NCBI GenBank assembly: GCA_028714875.1
Contig: JAQTLN010000019.1
Location: 31,105-95,104, forward strand
Reading direction: 5' to 3'
Length of the DNA: 64,000 nucleotides
Origin: Gallionellaceae bacterium
GTDB taxonomy: Bacteria; Pseudomonadota; Gammaproteobacteria; Burkholderiales; Thiobacillaceae
Within the stretch, counting starts at the first letter, position 1, and every line of letters begins with the position of its first letter. The translations under genes were made by a program, and so were the position numbers. This document shows positions 48,857-57,863 of this stretch, one piece after another. The notes beneath the pieces were generated by a model that worked only from the letters and a program-made list of their open reading frames with translations, searched no databases and had not been told where the DNA came from.

Positions 48857-48940
48857 TGTAGCGCCGGCTTCCAGCCGGCGTCATTACCGCAACGGCAGCC
48901 GGCCATTTCAAAGACGCCGGCTGGAAGCCGGCGCTACAGG
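48857..48940. repeat. GTAGCGCCGGC-class palindromic repeat pair
   Basis: TGTAGCGCCGGCTTCCAGCC at 48857 and the inverted GGCTGGAAGCCGGCGCTACA ending near 48939. Lies upstream of the rnf regulatory region and downstream of the start of nifL. Confidence 0.85.
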
Positions 48941-48949
48941 CGCGCCATT

Positions 48950-48965
48950 TGTCGCTTTCCCCACA
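48950..48965. promoter_or_regulatory. NifA upstream activator site for rnfA
   Basis: TGT-CGCTTTCCCC-ACA; on the other strand TGTGGGGAAAGCGACA, sharing the GCGACA end with the nifH and lrv sites. About 105 bp upstream of the -24 element. Confidence 0.85.
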
Positions 48966-49028
48966 CAAACCCGCGAAAAGCCCATACCACGACAAAGGAA
49001 GATTGCACCGAGATGGTGCGAGTTGGCG

Positions 49029-49041
49029 CAATTCCCTGATT
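49029..49041 (-). promoter_or_regulatory. IHF consensus site in rnf promoter
   Basis: Minus strand AATCAGGGAATTG fits WATCARNNNNTTR, between the NifA site and the sigma-54 promoter. Confidence 0.6.
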
Positions 49042-49069
49042 TTCCGTGCATCAAAGCCGTACATCGGGC

Positions 49070-49086
49070 TTGGCACAGCCCTTGCG
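49070..49086 (+). promoter_or_regulatory. Sigma-54 promoter of the rnf operon
   Basis: TTGGCAC-AGCCC-TTGCG with correct spacing, ending 37 nt before rnfA. Confidence 0.93.
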
Positions 49087-49123
49087 ATAGAACAGGCGGC
49101 ACATCGCACTCTCAAGTGAACCC

Positions 49124-49699
49124 ATGAGCGAATATCTGTTACTGCTGCTTGGCACAGCCCTGGTCAACAACGTGGTCCTGGTGAAATTCCTCGGACTGTG
49201 CCCCTTCATGGGCGTGTCCAAGAAAATGGACAGCGCCATGGGGATGGGCATGGCCACGACCTTCGTATTGACCCTGACCACTGCCGCGACCTGGATGCTG
49301 GAGCACTGGCTGCTGCAACCGCTGGGCATCGGCTACCTGCGCATCCTCGCCTTCATTCTGGTTATCGCCGCCGTCGTGCAGTTCACCGAAATGGTGATCC
49401 GCAAGACCAGCCCCGGCCTTTATCAGGTGCTCGGCATCTACCTGCCGCTGATTACCACCAACTGCGCGGTGCTGGGGTTGTCCCTGCTCAACGTGCAGGA
49501 AAAGCACGCTTTCGTTTCCAGTCTGCTCTACGGCTTCGGTTCGGCGCTGGGCTTCACCCTGGTGTTGCTGCTGTTCGCCGGCCTGCGTGAGCGCCTGGCT
49601 CTGGCCCAGGTGCCGGCCGCCTTCGCCGGGGCGCCCATCGGTTTTGTGGTGGCGGGGCTGTTGTCGCTCGCCTTCATGGGTTTTGCGGGACTTGTCTAG
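49124..49699 (+). CDS. rnfA: Electron transport complex subunit RnfA
   Basis: 191-residue inner-membrane protein of the Rnf ferredoxin:NAD(P)H oxidoreductase, with six TM segments ([40 protein letters not shown], then [19 protein letters not shown] and others) and the metal-binding Cys motifs LGLCPFMGV and [13 protein letters not shown] found in RnfA/NqrE. RnfA sits back to back with RnfE. First gene of rnfABCDGEH and transcribed from the NifA-controlled sigma-54 promoter, so it serves nitrogenase electron supply. Confidence 0.97.
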   Translation: MSEYLLLLLGTALVNNVVLVKFLGLCPFMGVSKKMDSAMGMGMATTFVLTLTTAATWMLEHWLLQPLGIGYLRILAFILVIAAVVQFTEMVIRKTSPGLYQVLGIYLPLITTNCAVLGLSLLNVQEKHAFVSSLLYGFGSALGFTLVLLLFAGLRERLALAQVPAAFAGAPIGFVVAGLLSLAFMGFAGLV

Positions 49700-49708
49700 G
49701 AGACATCG

Positions 49709-50236
49709 ATGATTGCCGCGCTGCTGAGTTTGACCTTGCTGGGGCTAACCCTCGGCTTCGGCCTGGGGTTTGCCGCCATCCGCCTGAAAGTCGAGGGCAA
49801 CCCGTTGGTGACGGAACTGGAAGCCCTACTGCCCGGTTCGCAGTGCGGGCAATGCGGCTTTCCCGGTTGCGCCGGCGCCGCGCAGGCGCTGGCTGACGGT
49901 AGCGCCCCGGTCACGTTGTGCCCACCCGGCGGCCGCCCGCTGGTGGAAGCCTTGGCCGCCAAACTGGGCGTGGAGGCCGATCTATCCGGCATGGAAGACA
50001 GCGGGCCGCAAGTGGCGGAAGTGCTGGAAGACCTCTGCATCGGCTGTACCAAGTGCTACAAGGTCTGCCCCACCGACGCGATCATGGGCGCGGCCAAACA
50101 GATACATGTGGTGTTCCGGGAGGCCTGCACCGCCTGCGCCAAATGCGTGGATGTCTGCCCCACCGAGGCCACGCGCATGGTGGCGCTGCCGGCAACATTG
50201 CAGACGTGGTACTGGACTCGACCGGAGATGGCGTGA
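49709..50236 (+). CDS. rnfB: Electron transport complex subunit RnfB
   Basis: 175-residue peripheral iron-sulfur subunit: N-terminal membrane anchor (LLSLTLLGLTLGFGLGFA), then a Cys-rich Fe-S domain GSQCGQCGFPGCAGAA with the fourth Cys in VTLCPPGG, and two ferredoxin-type clusters CIGCTKCYKVCPTDA and CTACAKCVDVCPTEA. RnfB is the presumed ferredoxin contact. Nine nt after rnfA. It is followed by 418 nt before rnfC, most of it type A repeats. Confidence 0.97.
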   Translation: MIAALLSLTLLGLTLGFGLGFAAIRLKVEGNPLVTELEALLPGSQCGQCGFPGCAGAAQALADGSAPVTLCPPGGRPLVEALAAKLGVEADLSGMEDSGPQVAEVLEDLCIGCTKCYKVCPTDAIMGAAKQIHVVFREACTACAKCVDVCPTEATRMVALPATLQTWYWTRPEMA

Positions 50237-50263
50237 TGTCGATTGCCCATACGCTCGTTGGAA

Positions 50264-50565
50264 CCCCCCTTTCCCAAAGGGGGGCAGGGGGGATTTCTCC
50301 GACGCTGGATGGCTTGATGCGGGTGGAAATTTCCTCCGGCCCGTCTCTGAAGAAAGCACAGCTCGCGCTGGTCGTTGATCAAAGTGAAAGCGCGTGGGTG
50401 CGTGACTTCCCCCTTTACCAAAGGGGGAGTGAGGGGGATTTAGCGACGTTTGCCTGTGCGGCCGTCTCGGAAATCCCCCCTAACCCCCCTTTGAAAAAGG
50501 GGGGAACCACCGCGCCAGCCGCATCACCCGTTAACGGGAAAAGAGCCTTGAGAAAGGGGGGAGCC
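50264..50565. repeat. Two tandem type A palindromic elements between rnfB and rnfC
   Basis: Copy 1 starts CCCCCCTTTCCCAAAGGGGGG at 50265; a spacer carrying GTCGTTGATCAAAGTGAAAG (50370-50390) matches the 8.9 kb tail; copy 2 starts CCCCCTTTACCAAAGGGGGA (50410) and continues with AAATCCCCCCTAACCCCCCT to about 50504; the tail ends AGAAAGGGGGGAG at 50563. This explains the long gap inside an operon. Confidence 0.9.
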
Positions 50566-50654
50566 AGTGACCCAACTTCAGCAACGTTCAGCGCGAACAG
50601 CGCCGCGAAAAATGGGGAAGCCAGTCGGCTGCTCCACCTGGAAGGGAGGCCGGC

Positions 50655-52145
50655 ATGAAACTCTTCAAATTCCGAGGTGGCGTGCATCCGGAAGGGCGCA
50701 AGGATCTCTCCGCCGAACCACCGATTCGCTCCCTGCCTCTGCCGGAACGGCTGTTCGTGCCCATGCAGCAGCACATCGGCGCGGCGGCCAAACATCAGGT
50801 CGCGGTGGGCGACCACGTCAAAAAAGGCCAGTTGCTGGCCGCCGGCGTCGGCATGGTGTCGGCGCCGGTGCATGCGCCCACCTCCGGACGGGTGATCGCC
50901 ATCGGTGATTTCCCGGCGCCGCATCCTTCCGGTCTGCCGGTGGCGACGCTGACCATCGAGTCGGATGGCGACGACGCCTGGCTGGAAAGCGAGCCGCCCG
51001 CCGATCCCTTCGCGCTTTCGCCGGAAGAAATCGCCACGCGCGTGGGCGCGGCCGGCATCGTCGGCCTGGGGGGCGCGGCCTTTCCCTCGGCGGTGAAACT
51101 CAATCTCTCGCGCCGCAGCGAGATACGCACGCTGATCATGAATGGCGGCGAATGCGAGCCTTACCTGACCTGCGACGACCGCCTGATGCGGGAACGCGCC
51201 CGGGAGATCGTCGAGGGCATCCGTCTGATTCGTCACGCCACGGGTGCCCGCGTGGCCCTGGTAGGCATCGAGGACAACAAGCCGGAAGCCATCGCGGCGA
51301 TGACCGCCGCTGCCGTCGGCAGCGAAGTCAAGGTGGTCGCGGTGCCGGCGATGTACCCGATGGGCTCCGAGAAACAGTTGATCCAGGTACTCACCGGCCA
51401 GGAAGTCCCGGCTGGCGGGCGCGCGGCGGACATCGGCGTGCTGGTGCACAACGTCGGCACCGCCTACGCGGTGCAACAGGCGTTGTGCCACGCCCGCCCG
51501 CTGGTTTCCCGCATCGTCACCGTGAGCGGCGCGGCGATCGTCGCGCCCGGCAATCTGGAAGTGCCCATCGGCGCCCTGGCCGCCGATCTGGTCCATGCCT
51601 GTGGCGGCTTCCGCGAGACACCGGAACGCCTGGTGCTGGGTGGGCCGATGATGGGCACGCAAGTCACCGGACTACAGATTCCCATCGTCAAAGGCAGCAG
51701 CGGCGTGCTGGCGCTGACTCGCAAGGAAGTGGAAGCCAACCAGCCCGGCCCCTGCATCCGCTGTTCCACTTGCGTGCGCGCCTGCCCGATGGGCCTGCTG
51801 CCACTGGAAATGGCCGCCCGCATCCGCGCCGGCGACCCGGCCGGGGCGGTGGATTGGGGGCTGAAGGACTGCATCGCCTGCGGTTCCTGCTCCTATGTCT
51901 GCCCCTCGCACATCCCCCTGGTGCATTACTTCAACCACGCCAAGGGCGATCTGGCCGCGCGCGAACGCCTGAAGATGAAGAACGAAGCGACCAAGAAACT
52001 GGCCGACGAACGCAACGAACGCATGGCGCGCGTCGTCCGCGAACGAGAGGAGGCCGCGCGGCAGCGGGCGGCCAGGAAAGCGGCGGCCGAGTTGGCAAAT
52101 GCGGCGGCCAAGAAGGCGGCGGAGAAAGAAGAGGTGGCGGCATGA
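50655..52145 (+). CDS. rnfC: Electron transport complex subunit RnfC
   Basis: 496-residue peripheral subunit carrying two 4Fe-4S clusters (CIRCSTCVRACPMGLLPLE and CIACGSCSYVCPSHIPLVHY) and NADH/FMN-binding regions (GGVHPEGRKDLSAEPPI, VGLGGAAFPSAVKLN, NGGECEPYLTCDDRLM). It is homologous to NuoF/NqrA. An N-terminal barrel-sandwich segment and an Ala/Lys/Glu-rich charged C-terminus (ERAARQRAARKAAAE region) are present. ATG 50655 follows GGAAGGGAGGCCGGC. It is the expected NAD(P)H-facing subunit; first of the remaining rnf genes after the repeat block. Confidence 0.97.
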   Translation: MKLFKFRGGVHPEGRKDLSAEPPIRSLPLPERLFVPMQQHIGAAAKHQVAVGDHVKKGQLLAAGVGMVSAPVHAPTSGRVIAIGDFPAPHPSGLPVATLTIESDGDDAWLESEPPADPFALSPEEIATRVGAAGIVGLGGAAFPSAVKLNLSRRSEIRTLIMNGGECEPYLTCDDRLMRERAREIVEGIRLIRHATGARVALVGIEDNKPEAIAAMTAAAVGSEVKVVAVPAMYPMGSEKQLIQVLTGQEVPAGGRAADIGVLVHNVGTAYAVQQALCHARPLVSRIVTVSGAAIVAPGNLEVPIGALAADLVHACGGFRETPERLVLGGPMMGTQVTGLQIPIVKGSSGVLALTRKEVEANQPGPCIRCSTCVRACPMGLLPLEMAARIRAGDPAGAVDWGLKDCIACGSCSYVCPSHIPLVHYFNHAKGDLAARERLKMKNEATKKLADERNERMARVVREREEAARQRAARKAAAELANAAAKKAAEKEEVAA

Positions 52146-52177
52146 AGCAGTCAACCCTTGAAATGTGGAAACCGTGC

Positions 52178-52333
52178 TTCCCCCTTTACCAAAGGGGGAC
52201 TGAGGGGGATTTCTCCAAGGGTTGTGCGTGCGCGAGCGTCCGAAAATCCCCCCTAACCCCCCTTTTGCAAAGGGGGGAACCTCGCCTGTTCGCGGCACTA
52301 GCTAACGTGGAAAGAACCTCTGGCAAAGGGGGA
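52178..52333. repeat. Type A palindromic element between rnfC and rnfD
   Basis: TTCCCCCTTTACCAAAGGGG, spacer, AAATCCCCCCTAACCCCCCT and TTTGCAAAGGGGGGA, then a tail ending TGGCAAAGGGGGAA at 52333. Confidence 0.9.
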
Positions 52334-52356
52334 AACAACACGAGGTGCGTTTCGCC

Positions 52357-53433
52357 ATGACTCCCATCGTCCACTCCCCCCACGCCCACGCGGCCACCAG
52401 CGTCAGCCAGGTCATGGCCACGGTGATGCTGGCGCTGACGCCAGCCACGCTGTTCGGCTTCTGGCTCTATGGCTGGCCGGCCATCAACCTGTGGGTGGTG
52501 TCGCTGGCGGTGGCCGTGCTGGCCGAGGCCGCCACCTTGAAAATCATGGCGCGGCCGGTGCGCGGCGCCCTGTTCGATGGTTCCGCCTTGCTCACCGCCT
52601 GGCTGCTCGCCCTCTCGCTGCCGCCGTGGGCGCCGTGGTGGCTGGCGGCGCTGGGGTCGCTGTTCGCCATCGTCATCGCCAAGCAGGTTTTCGGTGGCCT
52701 CGGCCAGAACCTGTTCAACCCGGCGATGGCGGCGCGCGTGATGCTGCTCATCTCCTTCCCGCTGGAAATGACCACCTGGCTGGCGCCCATGCCGATCACC
52801 TCCGCCGCCGCCCCCGGCTACTTGCAGGGGCTGGCCATCACCTTCGCCGGGGTTACGCCCGCCGATGCCGTGTCCAGCGCCACCCTTCTGGGCCATGTAA
52901 AGACCGATCTCGGGCGCGGCTTCGGCCTCGACCAGATCCTCGCCGGCATCTGGCAGCCACTCGACATGCTCTGGGGCCAGCGCGGCGGCAGCCTGGGGGA
53001 AACCTCCGCCGTGCTGCTGCTGGCGGGGGGGCTGATCTTGATCGCGCGCCGCGTCATCACCTGGCATATCCCGCTGGCGATGCTCGCCGGGGTGGCGTTG
53101 CCGGCCTTGTTGGCGCATCTGATCGCGCCCGGCCACACCCCCGGTTTGGCTTACCACCTGCTTTCCGGCGGCCTGATCCTCGGCGCTTTCTTCATCGCCA
53201 CCGACCCGGTTTCCAGCCCCAACTCGACGGGCGGGCAACTGCTGTTCGGCTTCGCCTGTGGCCTGCTCACCTGGATCATCCGCACCTGGGGCGGCTATCC
53301 GGAAGGTGTGGCGTTCGCGGTGATGCTGATGAACGCCGCCAACCCGGTGATCGACCGCTACTTCAAACCGCGCATCTACGGGCGCGATCGCAAGGGCGCG
53401 GCCCTGGTGCCGGCCAAGGAGGGCGCGAAATGA
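52357..53433 (+). CDS. rnfD: Electron transport complex subunit RnfD
   Basis: 358-residue integral membrane subunit with about nine TM segments. The FMN-attachment region of RnfD/NqrB type is seen in ADAVSSATLLGHVK (about residue 170-183). Other marks: SVSQVMATVMLALTPATLFG, VFGGLGQNLFNPAMAARVML and TDPVSSPNSTGGQLLFGFAC. Start ATG 52357 preferred over a GTG at 52345. It is 211 nt downstream of rnfC because of an inserted type A repeat and precedes rnfG. Confidence 0.96.
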   Translation: MTPIVHSPHAHAATSVSQVMATVMLALTPATLFGFWLYGWPAINLWVVSLAVAVLAEAATLKIMARPVRGALFDGSALLTAWLLALSLPPWAPWWLAALGSLFAIVIAKQVFGGLGQNLFNPAMAARVMLLISFPLEMTTWLAPMPITSAAAPGYLQGLAITFAGVTPADAVSSATLLGHVKTDLGRGFGLDQILAGIWQPLDMLWGQRGGSLGETSAVLLLAGGLILIARRVITWHIPLAMLAGVALPALLAHLIAPGHTPGLAYHLLSGGLILGAFFIATDPVSSPNSTGGQLLFGFACGLLTWIIRTWGGYPEGVAFAVMLMNAANPVIDRYFKPRIYGRDRKGAALVPAKEGAK

Positions 53434-53473
53434 AATGGCCGAATACCGATACGACCCCGCAACGCGCGGCGGT

Positions 53474-53574
53474 TCCCCCCTTTCCCAAAGGGGGGCTAGG
53501 GGGGATTTGCGGACGCTTGAACTGGCACCACCCTTGGAGAAATCCCCCCCGGCCCTCCTTTGATAAAGGGGGGA
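53474..53574. repeat. Type A palindromic element between rnfD and rnfG
   Basis: CCCCCCTTTCCCAAAGGGGGG, spacer, AAATCCCCCCCGGCCCTCCT and TTGATAAAGGGGGGAG. It fills most of the 178-nt gap. Confidence 0.9.
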
Positions 53575-53611
53575 GACACCCGCGCGCGCATGGCGCGCGG
53601 AGGAGCACACC

Positions 53612-54259
53612 ATGAACCTCGATAATCTGCGCGACAAACTCGGTTACCAGGGCGCGCTGCTGGCCGCGGCCGCTCTGATCACCACCGCCGCCCTGGCCGT
53701 CGCCTCGCGCGCCACCGGGCCGGCGATCGCGGCGGCGGAAGCGCGCGACTTGCAGCAGTCCTTGAGCCAGGTGCTGCCCGGCAAATTCGACAACGATCTG
53801 CTCAAGGACACCGTGGTGTTGCCCGGCCCGGATGGCGAGGTGACGGTGTATCGCGCGCGCCGCGCCGACCAGGTCGAAGCCGTCGTGTTCCAGGTGGTGG
53901 GGCACGGCTATGCCGGCCGCATCGTCTGCATGATGGGCGTGGACAAGGACGGCCATATCCTCGGTGTGCGCGTGCTCAAGCACGCGGAAACTCCAGGACT
54001 GGGCGACAAGATCGAGCCGGCGAAATCCGACTGGATTCATGCTTTCACCGGTAAATACCTGGGCGACCCGGTGGCGGAGAAATTCGCCGTGAAGAAGGAC
54101 GGCGGCGTATTCGACCAGTTCGCCGGCGCCACCATTACCCCGCGCGGCGTGGTCAAGGCGGTGAAGGGCGGGTTGGCGTTCTTCGCGAAAGAGAAATCGC
54201 GCCTGCTCGATACCCCGATGATCGCGGGCAAACCCGCTCCCACGGAGAAACAGCCATGA
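53612..54259 (+). CDS. rnfG: Electron transport complex subunit RnfG
   Basis: 215-residue flavin-carrying periplasmic subunit with one N-terminal TM ([20 protein letters not shown]). The covalent FMN attachment Thr lies in [15 protein letters not shown] (about residues 170-184), the (S/T)GAT motif of RnfG/Nqr[20 protein letters not shown] is also conserved. The ATG follows GGAGGAGCACACC. It overlaps rnfE by 4 nt. Confidence 0.96.
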   Translation: MNLDNLRDKLGYQGALLAAAALITTAALAVASRATGPAIAAAEARDLQQSLSQVLPGKFDNDLLKDTVVLPGPDGEVTVYRARRADQVEAVVFQVVGHGYAGRIVCMMGVDKDGHILGVRVLKHAETPGLGDKIEPAKSDWIHAFTGKYLGDPVAEKFAVKKDGGVFDQFAGATITPRGVVKAVKGGLAFFAKEKSRLLDTPMIAGKPAPTEKQP

Positions 54260-54927
54260 CCTACGCTCGCATTACCAAAGACGGTCTCTGGGACAACAAC
54301 GTCGTCTTCGCCCAGATGCTCGCCCTCTGCCCGACCCTGGCGGTCACCGGCAGCGCCACCAACGGCCTCGGCATGGGTTTGGCCACCACCGCCGTGCTGG
54401 TTGCCTCCAACGTGCTGATTTCCGCGCTACGCCAGTTCATCAGCGCGGAGGTGCGGATTCCGGTCTATGTGGTGTTCATCGCCACCCTGGTGACCCTGGT
54501 GGACATGATCCTCAACGCCTGGGCGCATGACCTTTACAAGGTGCTGGGCCTGTTCATCGCGCTGATCGTGGTGAACTGCGCCATTCTCGGGCGGGCGGAA
54601 TCGTTCGCGTCGAAGAACGCCATGCTGCCGTCCGCCGTCGATGGTTTCATGATGGGCCTGGGCTTCACCTTCGCGCTGACCCTGATCGGCGGCATCCGCG
54701 AAGCACTGGGCAGCGGCACGCTGTTCGCGCAAGCACACCTCATGCTGGGCAGTTCCTTCGCCTTCCTCGAAACCACGCTGATTCCACACTACAAGGGCTA
54801 CCTGCTAATGATCCTGCCGCCGGGCGGATTCCTTGTTGTCGGTTTTCTGCTCGCCGGCAAGCGCGTGCTCGACCGGCATCTGGCGGCGCGCGCGGCGGTG
54901 GTGGAAGCTGTTCCCGTGACCGCCTGA
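54256..54927 (+). CDS. rnfE: Electron transport complex subunit RnfE
   Basis: 223-residue six-TM subunit homologous to RnfA and Nqr[57 protein letters not shown] (metal-binding Cys) and a C-terminal [23 protein letters not shown] overlaps the rnfG stop. Part of the rnfABCDGEH set. Confidence 0.96.
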   Translation: MTYARITKDGLWDNNVVFAQMLALCPTLAVTGSATNGLGMGLATTAVLVASNVLISALRQFISAEVRIPVYVVFIATLVTLVDMILNAWAHDLYKVLGLFIALIVVNCAILGRAESFASKNAMLPSAVDGFMMGLGFTFALTLIGGIREALGSGTLFAQAHLMLGSSFAFLETTLIPHYKGYLLMILPPGGFLVVGFLLAGKRVLDRHLAARAAVVEAVPVTA

Positions 54928-54937
54928 GGGAGATGCC

Positions 54938-55219
54938 ATGCAAGTCGCCGTCGCCTACTCCGAACCCACGCAGCAAATCTGGTTGCGCATCGAGGTGCCA
55001 GAAGACGCCACGCTGGAACAAGCCATCATCAAATCCGGCATCCTGCGCCAGTTCCCGGAACTCGACCTGACCACGCAGCCGGTCGGCATCTTCGGTCGCC
55101 TGGTCAAACTCGATGCCCCGCTCAAACCGGGCGACCGCGTGGAAATCTACCGCGCCATCATCGCCGACCCCGCCACCGTGCCAAGACGGCAGATGGCGGA
55201 TGATGACGACGACGATTGA
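54938..55219 (+). CDS. rnfH: RnfH family protein
   Basis: 93-residue ubiquitin-like (beta-grasp) protein that usually closes rnf operons: MQVAVAYSEPTQQIWLRIEV, ATLEQAIIKSGILRQFPELD and VGIFGRLVKLDAPLKPGDRV, with an acidic tail (ADDDDDD). It probably assists Rnf assembly; mechanism unknown. Ten nt after rnfE. Confidence 0.93.
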   Translation: MQVAVAYSEPTQQIWLRIEVPEDATLEQAIIKSGILRQFPELDLTTQPVGIFGRLVKLDAPLKPGDRVEIYRAIIADPATVPRRQMADDDDDD

Positions 55220-55231
55220 GGTCGGCGCGGT

Positions 55232-55475
55232 TCCCCCCTTTCCCAAAGGGGGGTTAGGGGGGATTTCTGAGGCGGCGGCTCAGGCAAACGTCGCTAAATC
55301 CCTGATGAAGCCCCTACCCTTCGGTACCTCAATCCCCCTTTGGGAAAGGGGGAGGCCACGCTCCCGACCCCATCACTCATATCACCCGCCAACGCGAAAA
55401 GCGCCTTTCCCCAAGGGGAACAGCGGATTTCTCCACGGCTGGCGTGCGTGCGAGTACCCGAACCCCCCTTTGATC
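55232..55475. repeat. Rearranged type A element cluster after rnfH
   Basis: A complete start CCCCCCTTTCCCAAAGGGGGG and GGGGGGATTT, then a disrupted middle (AAATCCCTGATGAAGCCCCT), AATCCCCCTTTGGGAAAGGG near 55330, a tail ending CCTTTCCCCAAGGGGAA near 55420 and a further fragment AACCCCCCTTTGATCAGAAG at 55461. A partial GTAGC-class arm follows at about 55490-55511. This 383-nt gap contains no gene that I can support. Confidence 0.82.
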
Positions 55476-55602
55476 AGAAGGGCCGAAGCCGGCAAGACGC
55501 CAGCGCTACAGCTGAGATCGCTCGCCTGGCCCCGTTTTTATAAGTTTTTTACCTGAGCCTGGATACCATGACATTCCGGACAACTTCGGTGATCAGGCAA
55601 CT

Positions 55603-57084
55603 GTGCGAATGAAGCCCTATGGGTTGGGGAAATATGGACCTGGAATCATTGGCGGCATTGCGCTCACGCTGCTGATTTCCCCTTTTCGGGCGGTCATCGA
55701 TTTTTCCAACATTGCCTTGCTCTATGTCCTGCTGGTGGTTGTAACGGCCATCTGGTCCGGGCGTGGGCCGGCCATTGTCGCGGCATTTCTGGGGTCGCTG
55801 GCGTTCGCTTATGTCTTCGTTCCGCCCTACTTTTCCCTGGCCATCACTGAAGACCAGCACCTTCTCAGCGCGCTGATCATGCTGGTGGTGGCGCTGCTGG
55901 TGGGGCATCTGACCTCCAAGCTGAAAAACCATGTCGAGTCCGCCGAGGCGAGGGAGCGGCATTCGCGCGCCTTGTACGTGTTGGCCAGTCAACTGACGGC
56001 CACTCAGACGGCCGAGGAAGCGCGGGACATCAGCGAGCATTTTCTGACGACGCTGTTTTCCGCCGAAAACGTCAGGATTCTTTCCCCGGACACCTTCGAT
56101 GATCTCCCGGCGCCATTGAGCCCGGCTGGCCTGGCGGACATCATCGCCAGTCGAAACCTGGCCGCGCTACCTGTTCCAGATACGACACGGTCTTACATGG
56201 TGTTGCCGCTGCGGATGTCGCGGGGATTGCAAGGCGTCCTCGTCTTCACTCTGGACGACCCGAGTGTGGTGACCGGCTATATCCGGGAATCGCTGGAAAC
56301 CATGTCCTCGGTGGTCGCGGTGGCCCTGGAGCGCGTCCATTACGCCGAACTGGCCAAGAACACGGAGGTGAAAATGGCCTCCGAGACCCTGCGCGGCACC
56401 ATACTTTCAGCGCTTTCCCACGATTTGCGCACCCCGCTCACCGCCCTGGTGGGTCTGGCCGACACGGTGGCGGAGGGGCGGGCCGCGCAGCCGGACAAGC
56501 AGCGGGCCATGATGCTGGCCATCCGCGATCAGGCGCTCGGTATCAACCGGCTGGTTGGCAACCTCCTGGAAATGGCCCGCCTGCAATCCGGCGCGGTCAC
56601 CCTCAACAAGGAATGGCAGCCGGTGGAGGAAGTCATAGGCGCCAGCCTGCAACAGATGCGGCTGCAACTCGAAGGGCATCGCGTCACGGTCAAGATCATG
56701 CCGGCGCTGCCGCCGGTCGCGTTCGACGCCGTCCTGATCGAGCGCGCGATCTGCAATCTGCTGGAAAACGCCGCCAAGTACAGCCCGCTGGACAGCGAAA
56801 TCATCCTGTCGGCGGAGCGATTGCATGAGTGGCTGGATATTGCCGTTTGCGACCGCGGCAAGGGCTTGCCGGAAGGCGACGTCAGCGAACTCTTCGGCGT
56901 GTTCCGCCGCGGCCAGCGCGAGTCGAACATCCCTGGCCTCGGTCTGGGCCTGGCCATCGTCCGCAACATCGTCGAGGCGCATGGCGGCAGCGTCGACGCA
57001 CACAACCGCAAGGACGGTGGCGCCTGCTTCAGATTCTGGCTGCCGCTGGACCAGCCTCCCGCCGAACTGGCGGTGGAATCATGA
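55603..57084 (+). CDS. KdpD-like sensor histidine kinase lacking the N-terminal KdpD/USP domains
   Basis: 493-residue kinase (GTG 55603; ATG 55609 possible). It begins with the four-TM DUF4118 module of KdpD (IIGGIALTLLISPFRAVIDF, ALLYVLLVVVTAIWSG, FAYVFVPPYFSLAITEDQ, LIMLVVALLVGHLTSKLK), a GAF-like part, then HisKA with the phospho-His in SALSHDLRTPLTALVGLADT and HATPase_c with N box RAICNLLENAAKYS and G box GLGLGLAIV. Full KdpD is nearly 900 residues with an N-terminal KdpD and universal-stress domain; here that part is absent. Coupled (ATGA) to the response regulator and followed by kup, so a potassium-linked signal is likely; no kdpFABC is near. Confidence 0.9.
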   Translation: MRMKPYGLGKYGPGIIGGIALTLLISPFRAVIDFSNIALLYVLLVVVTAIWSGRGPAIVAAFLGSLAFAYVFVPPYFSLAITEDQHLLSALIMLVVALLVGHLTSKLKNHVESAEARERHSRALYVLASQLTATQTAEEARDISEHFLTTLFSAENVRILSPDTFDDLPAPLSPAGLADIIASRNLAALPVPDTTRSYMVLPLRMSRGLQGVLVFTLDDPSVVTGYIRESLETMSSVVAVALERVHYAELAKNTEVKMASETLRGTILSALSHDLRTPLTALVGLADTVAEGRAAQPDKQRAMMLAIRDQALGINRLVGNLLEMARLQSGAVTLNKEWQPVEEVIGASLQQMRLQLEGHRVTVKIMPALPPVAFDAVLIERAICNLLENAAKYSPLDSEIILSAERLHEWLDIAVCDRGKGLPEGDVSELFGVFRRGQRESNIPGLGLGLAIVRNIVEAHGGSVDAHNRKDGGACFRFWLPLDQPPAELAVES

Positions 57085-57794
57085 GCGAAAACATGAACGA
57101 GAACATGAGCGAAGGCGCGCGGATACTGCTGGTCGAGGACGACCGGCACATCCGGCAATTCGTCGCCTCCGCCCTGGAGAGCGAGGGCTATCGCATCACC
57201 ACCGCCACTTCCGTGCGTGAAGCCAATCTCGCGCTGGGGCACAACGCGCCCGATCTGGTGGTGCTCGATCTGGGCTTGCCCGACCGGGATGGGCTTGAAT
57301 TCATCCGGGATTATCGGGCCTGGTCCGCGACACCGATTTTGGTGCTCTCCGCGCGCGTGCTGGAGAGCGAGAAGGTGACCGCGCTCGATGTCGGCGCCGA
57401 TGACTACCTGACCAAGCCCTTTGGCGTATCGGAATTGCTGGCGCGGGTGCGCGCCCAGTTGCGCCGCCGCCAGGACTGGAACGAGCGGGAACAACCGCTG
57501 ATCCGTTTCGGCGACTTCGAAATCGACTGCATCGGGCGGGTGGTCCGGCGCGCGGGTGAAAGTGTCCATCTGACCCAGATCGAATACCGCCTGCTGCTCT
57601 CCCTGGCCACCCATCCCGGCCGGGTGATGACCCACCGCCAGTTGCTCGCCCAGGTATGGGGCGCCGAGGCGGTGGAAAGCCATCAATACCTGCGGGTCTA
57701 TGTTGGCCATCTGCGCCAGAAGATCGAATCCGAACCGGCCCGGCCGCGCCACATCCTCACCGAAAGTGGCGTCGGCTACCGCTTTCAGCCCTGA
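57081..57794 (+). CDS. KdpE-like OmpR-family response regulator
   Basis: 237-residue regulator: receiver with the acidic pair EDDRH, phospho-acceptor Asp in LVVLDLGLPDRDGLEF, Thr/Lys motif DYLTKPFGV, followed by an OmpR-type winged helix (VHLTQIEYRLLLSLATHPG, VYVGHLRQKIESEP). The N-terminus has three closely spaced in-frame Met codons (MSENMNENMSEG), so the start is ATG 57081 or 57093 or 57105. The first ATG overlaps the kinase stop (ATGA). It probably regulates the adjacent kup and possibly nhaD. Confidence 0.92.
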   Translation: MSENMNENMSEGARILLVEDDRHIRQFVASALESEGYRITTATSVREANLALGHNAPDLVVLDLGLPDRDGLEFIRDYRAWSATPILVLSARVLESEKVTALDVGADDYLTKPFGVSELLARVRAQLRRRQDWNEREQPLIRFGDFEIDCIGRVVRRAGESVHLTQIEYRLLLSLATHPGRVMTHRQLLAQVWGAEAVESHQYLRVYVGHLRQKIESEPARPRHILTESGVGYRFQP

Positions 57795-57863
57795 CCCACC
57801 GGCAGCCACCATGCACATCGTCACTCGCATCGAATCGGTTCCCGCCATCAAGGCGGAAACAAA

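Noticed and set aside
48775..48860. Sigma-54 promoter for nifL
   Set aside because: TGGC and TTGC elements occur on the minus strand but with wrong spacing (3 or 11 nt instead of 5).
50264..50565. CRISPR array in the rnfB-rnfC gap or other repeat-rich gaps
   Set aside because: The repeats are inverted, not direct, differ in spacing and have no regular spacers; no cas genes are present.
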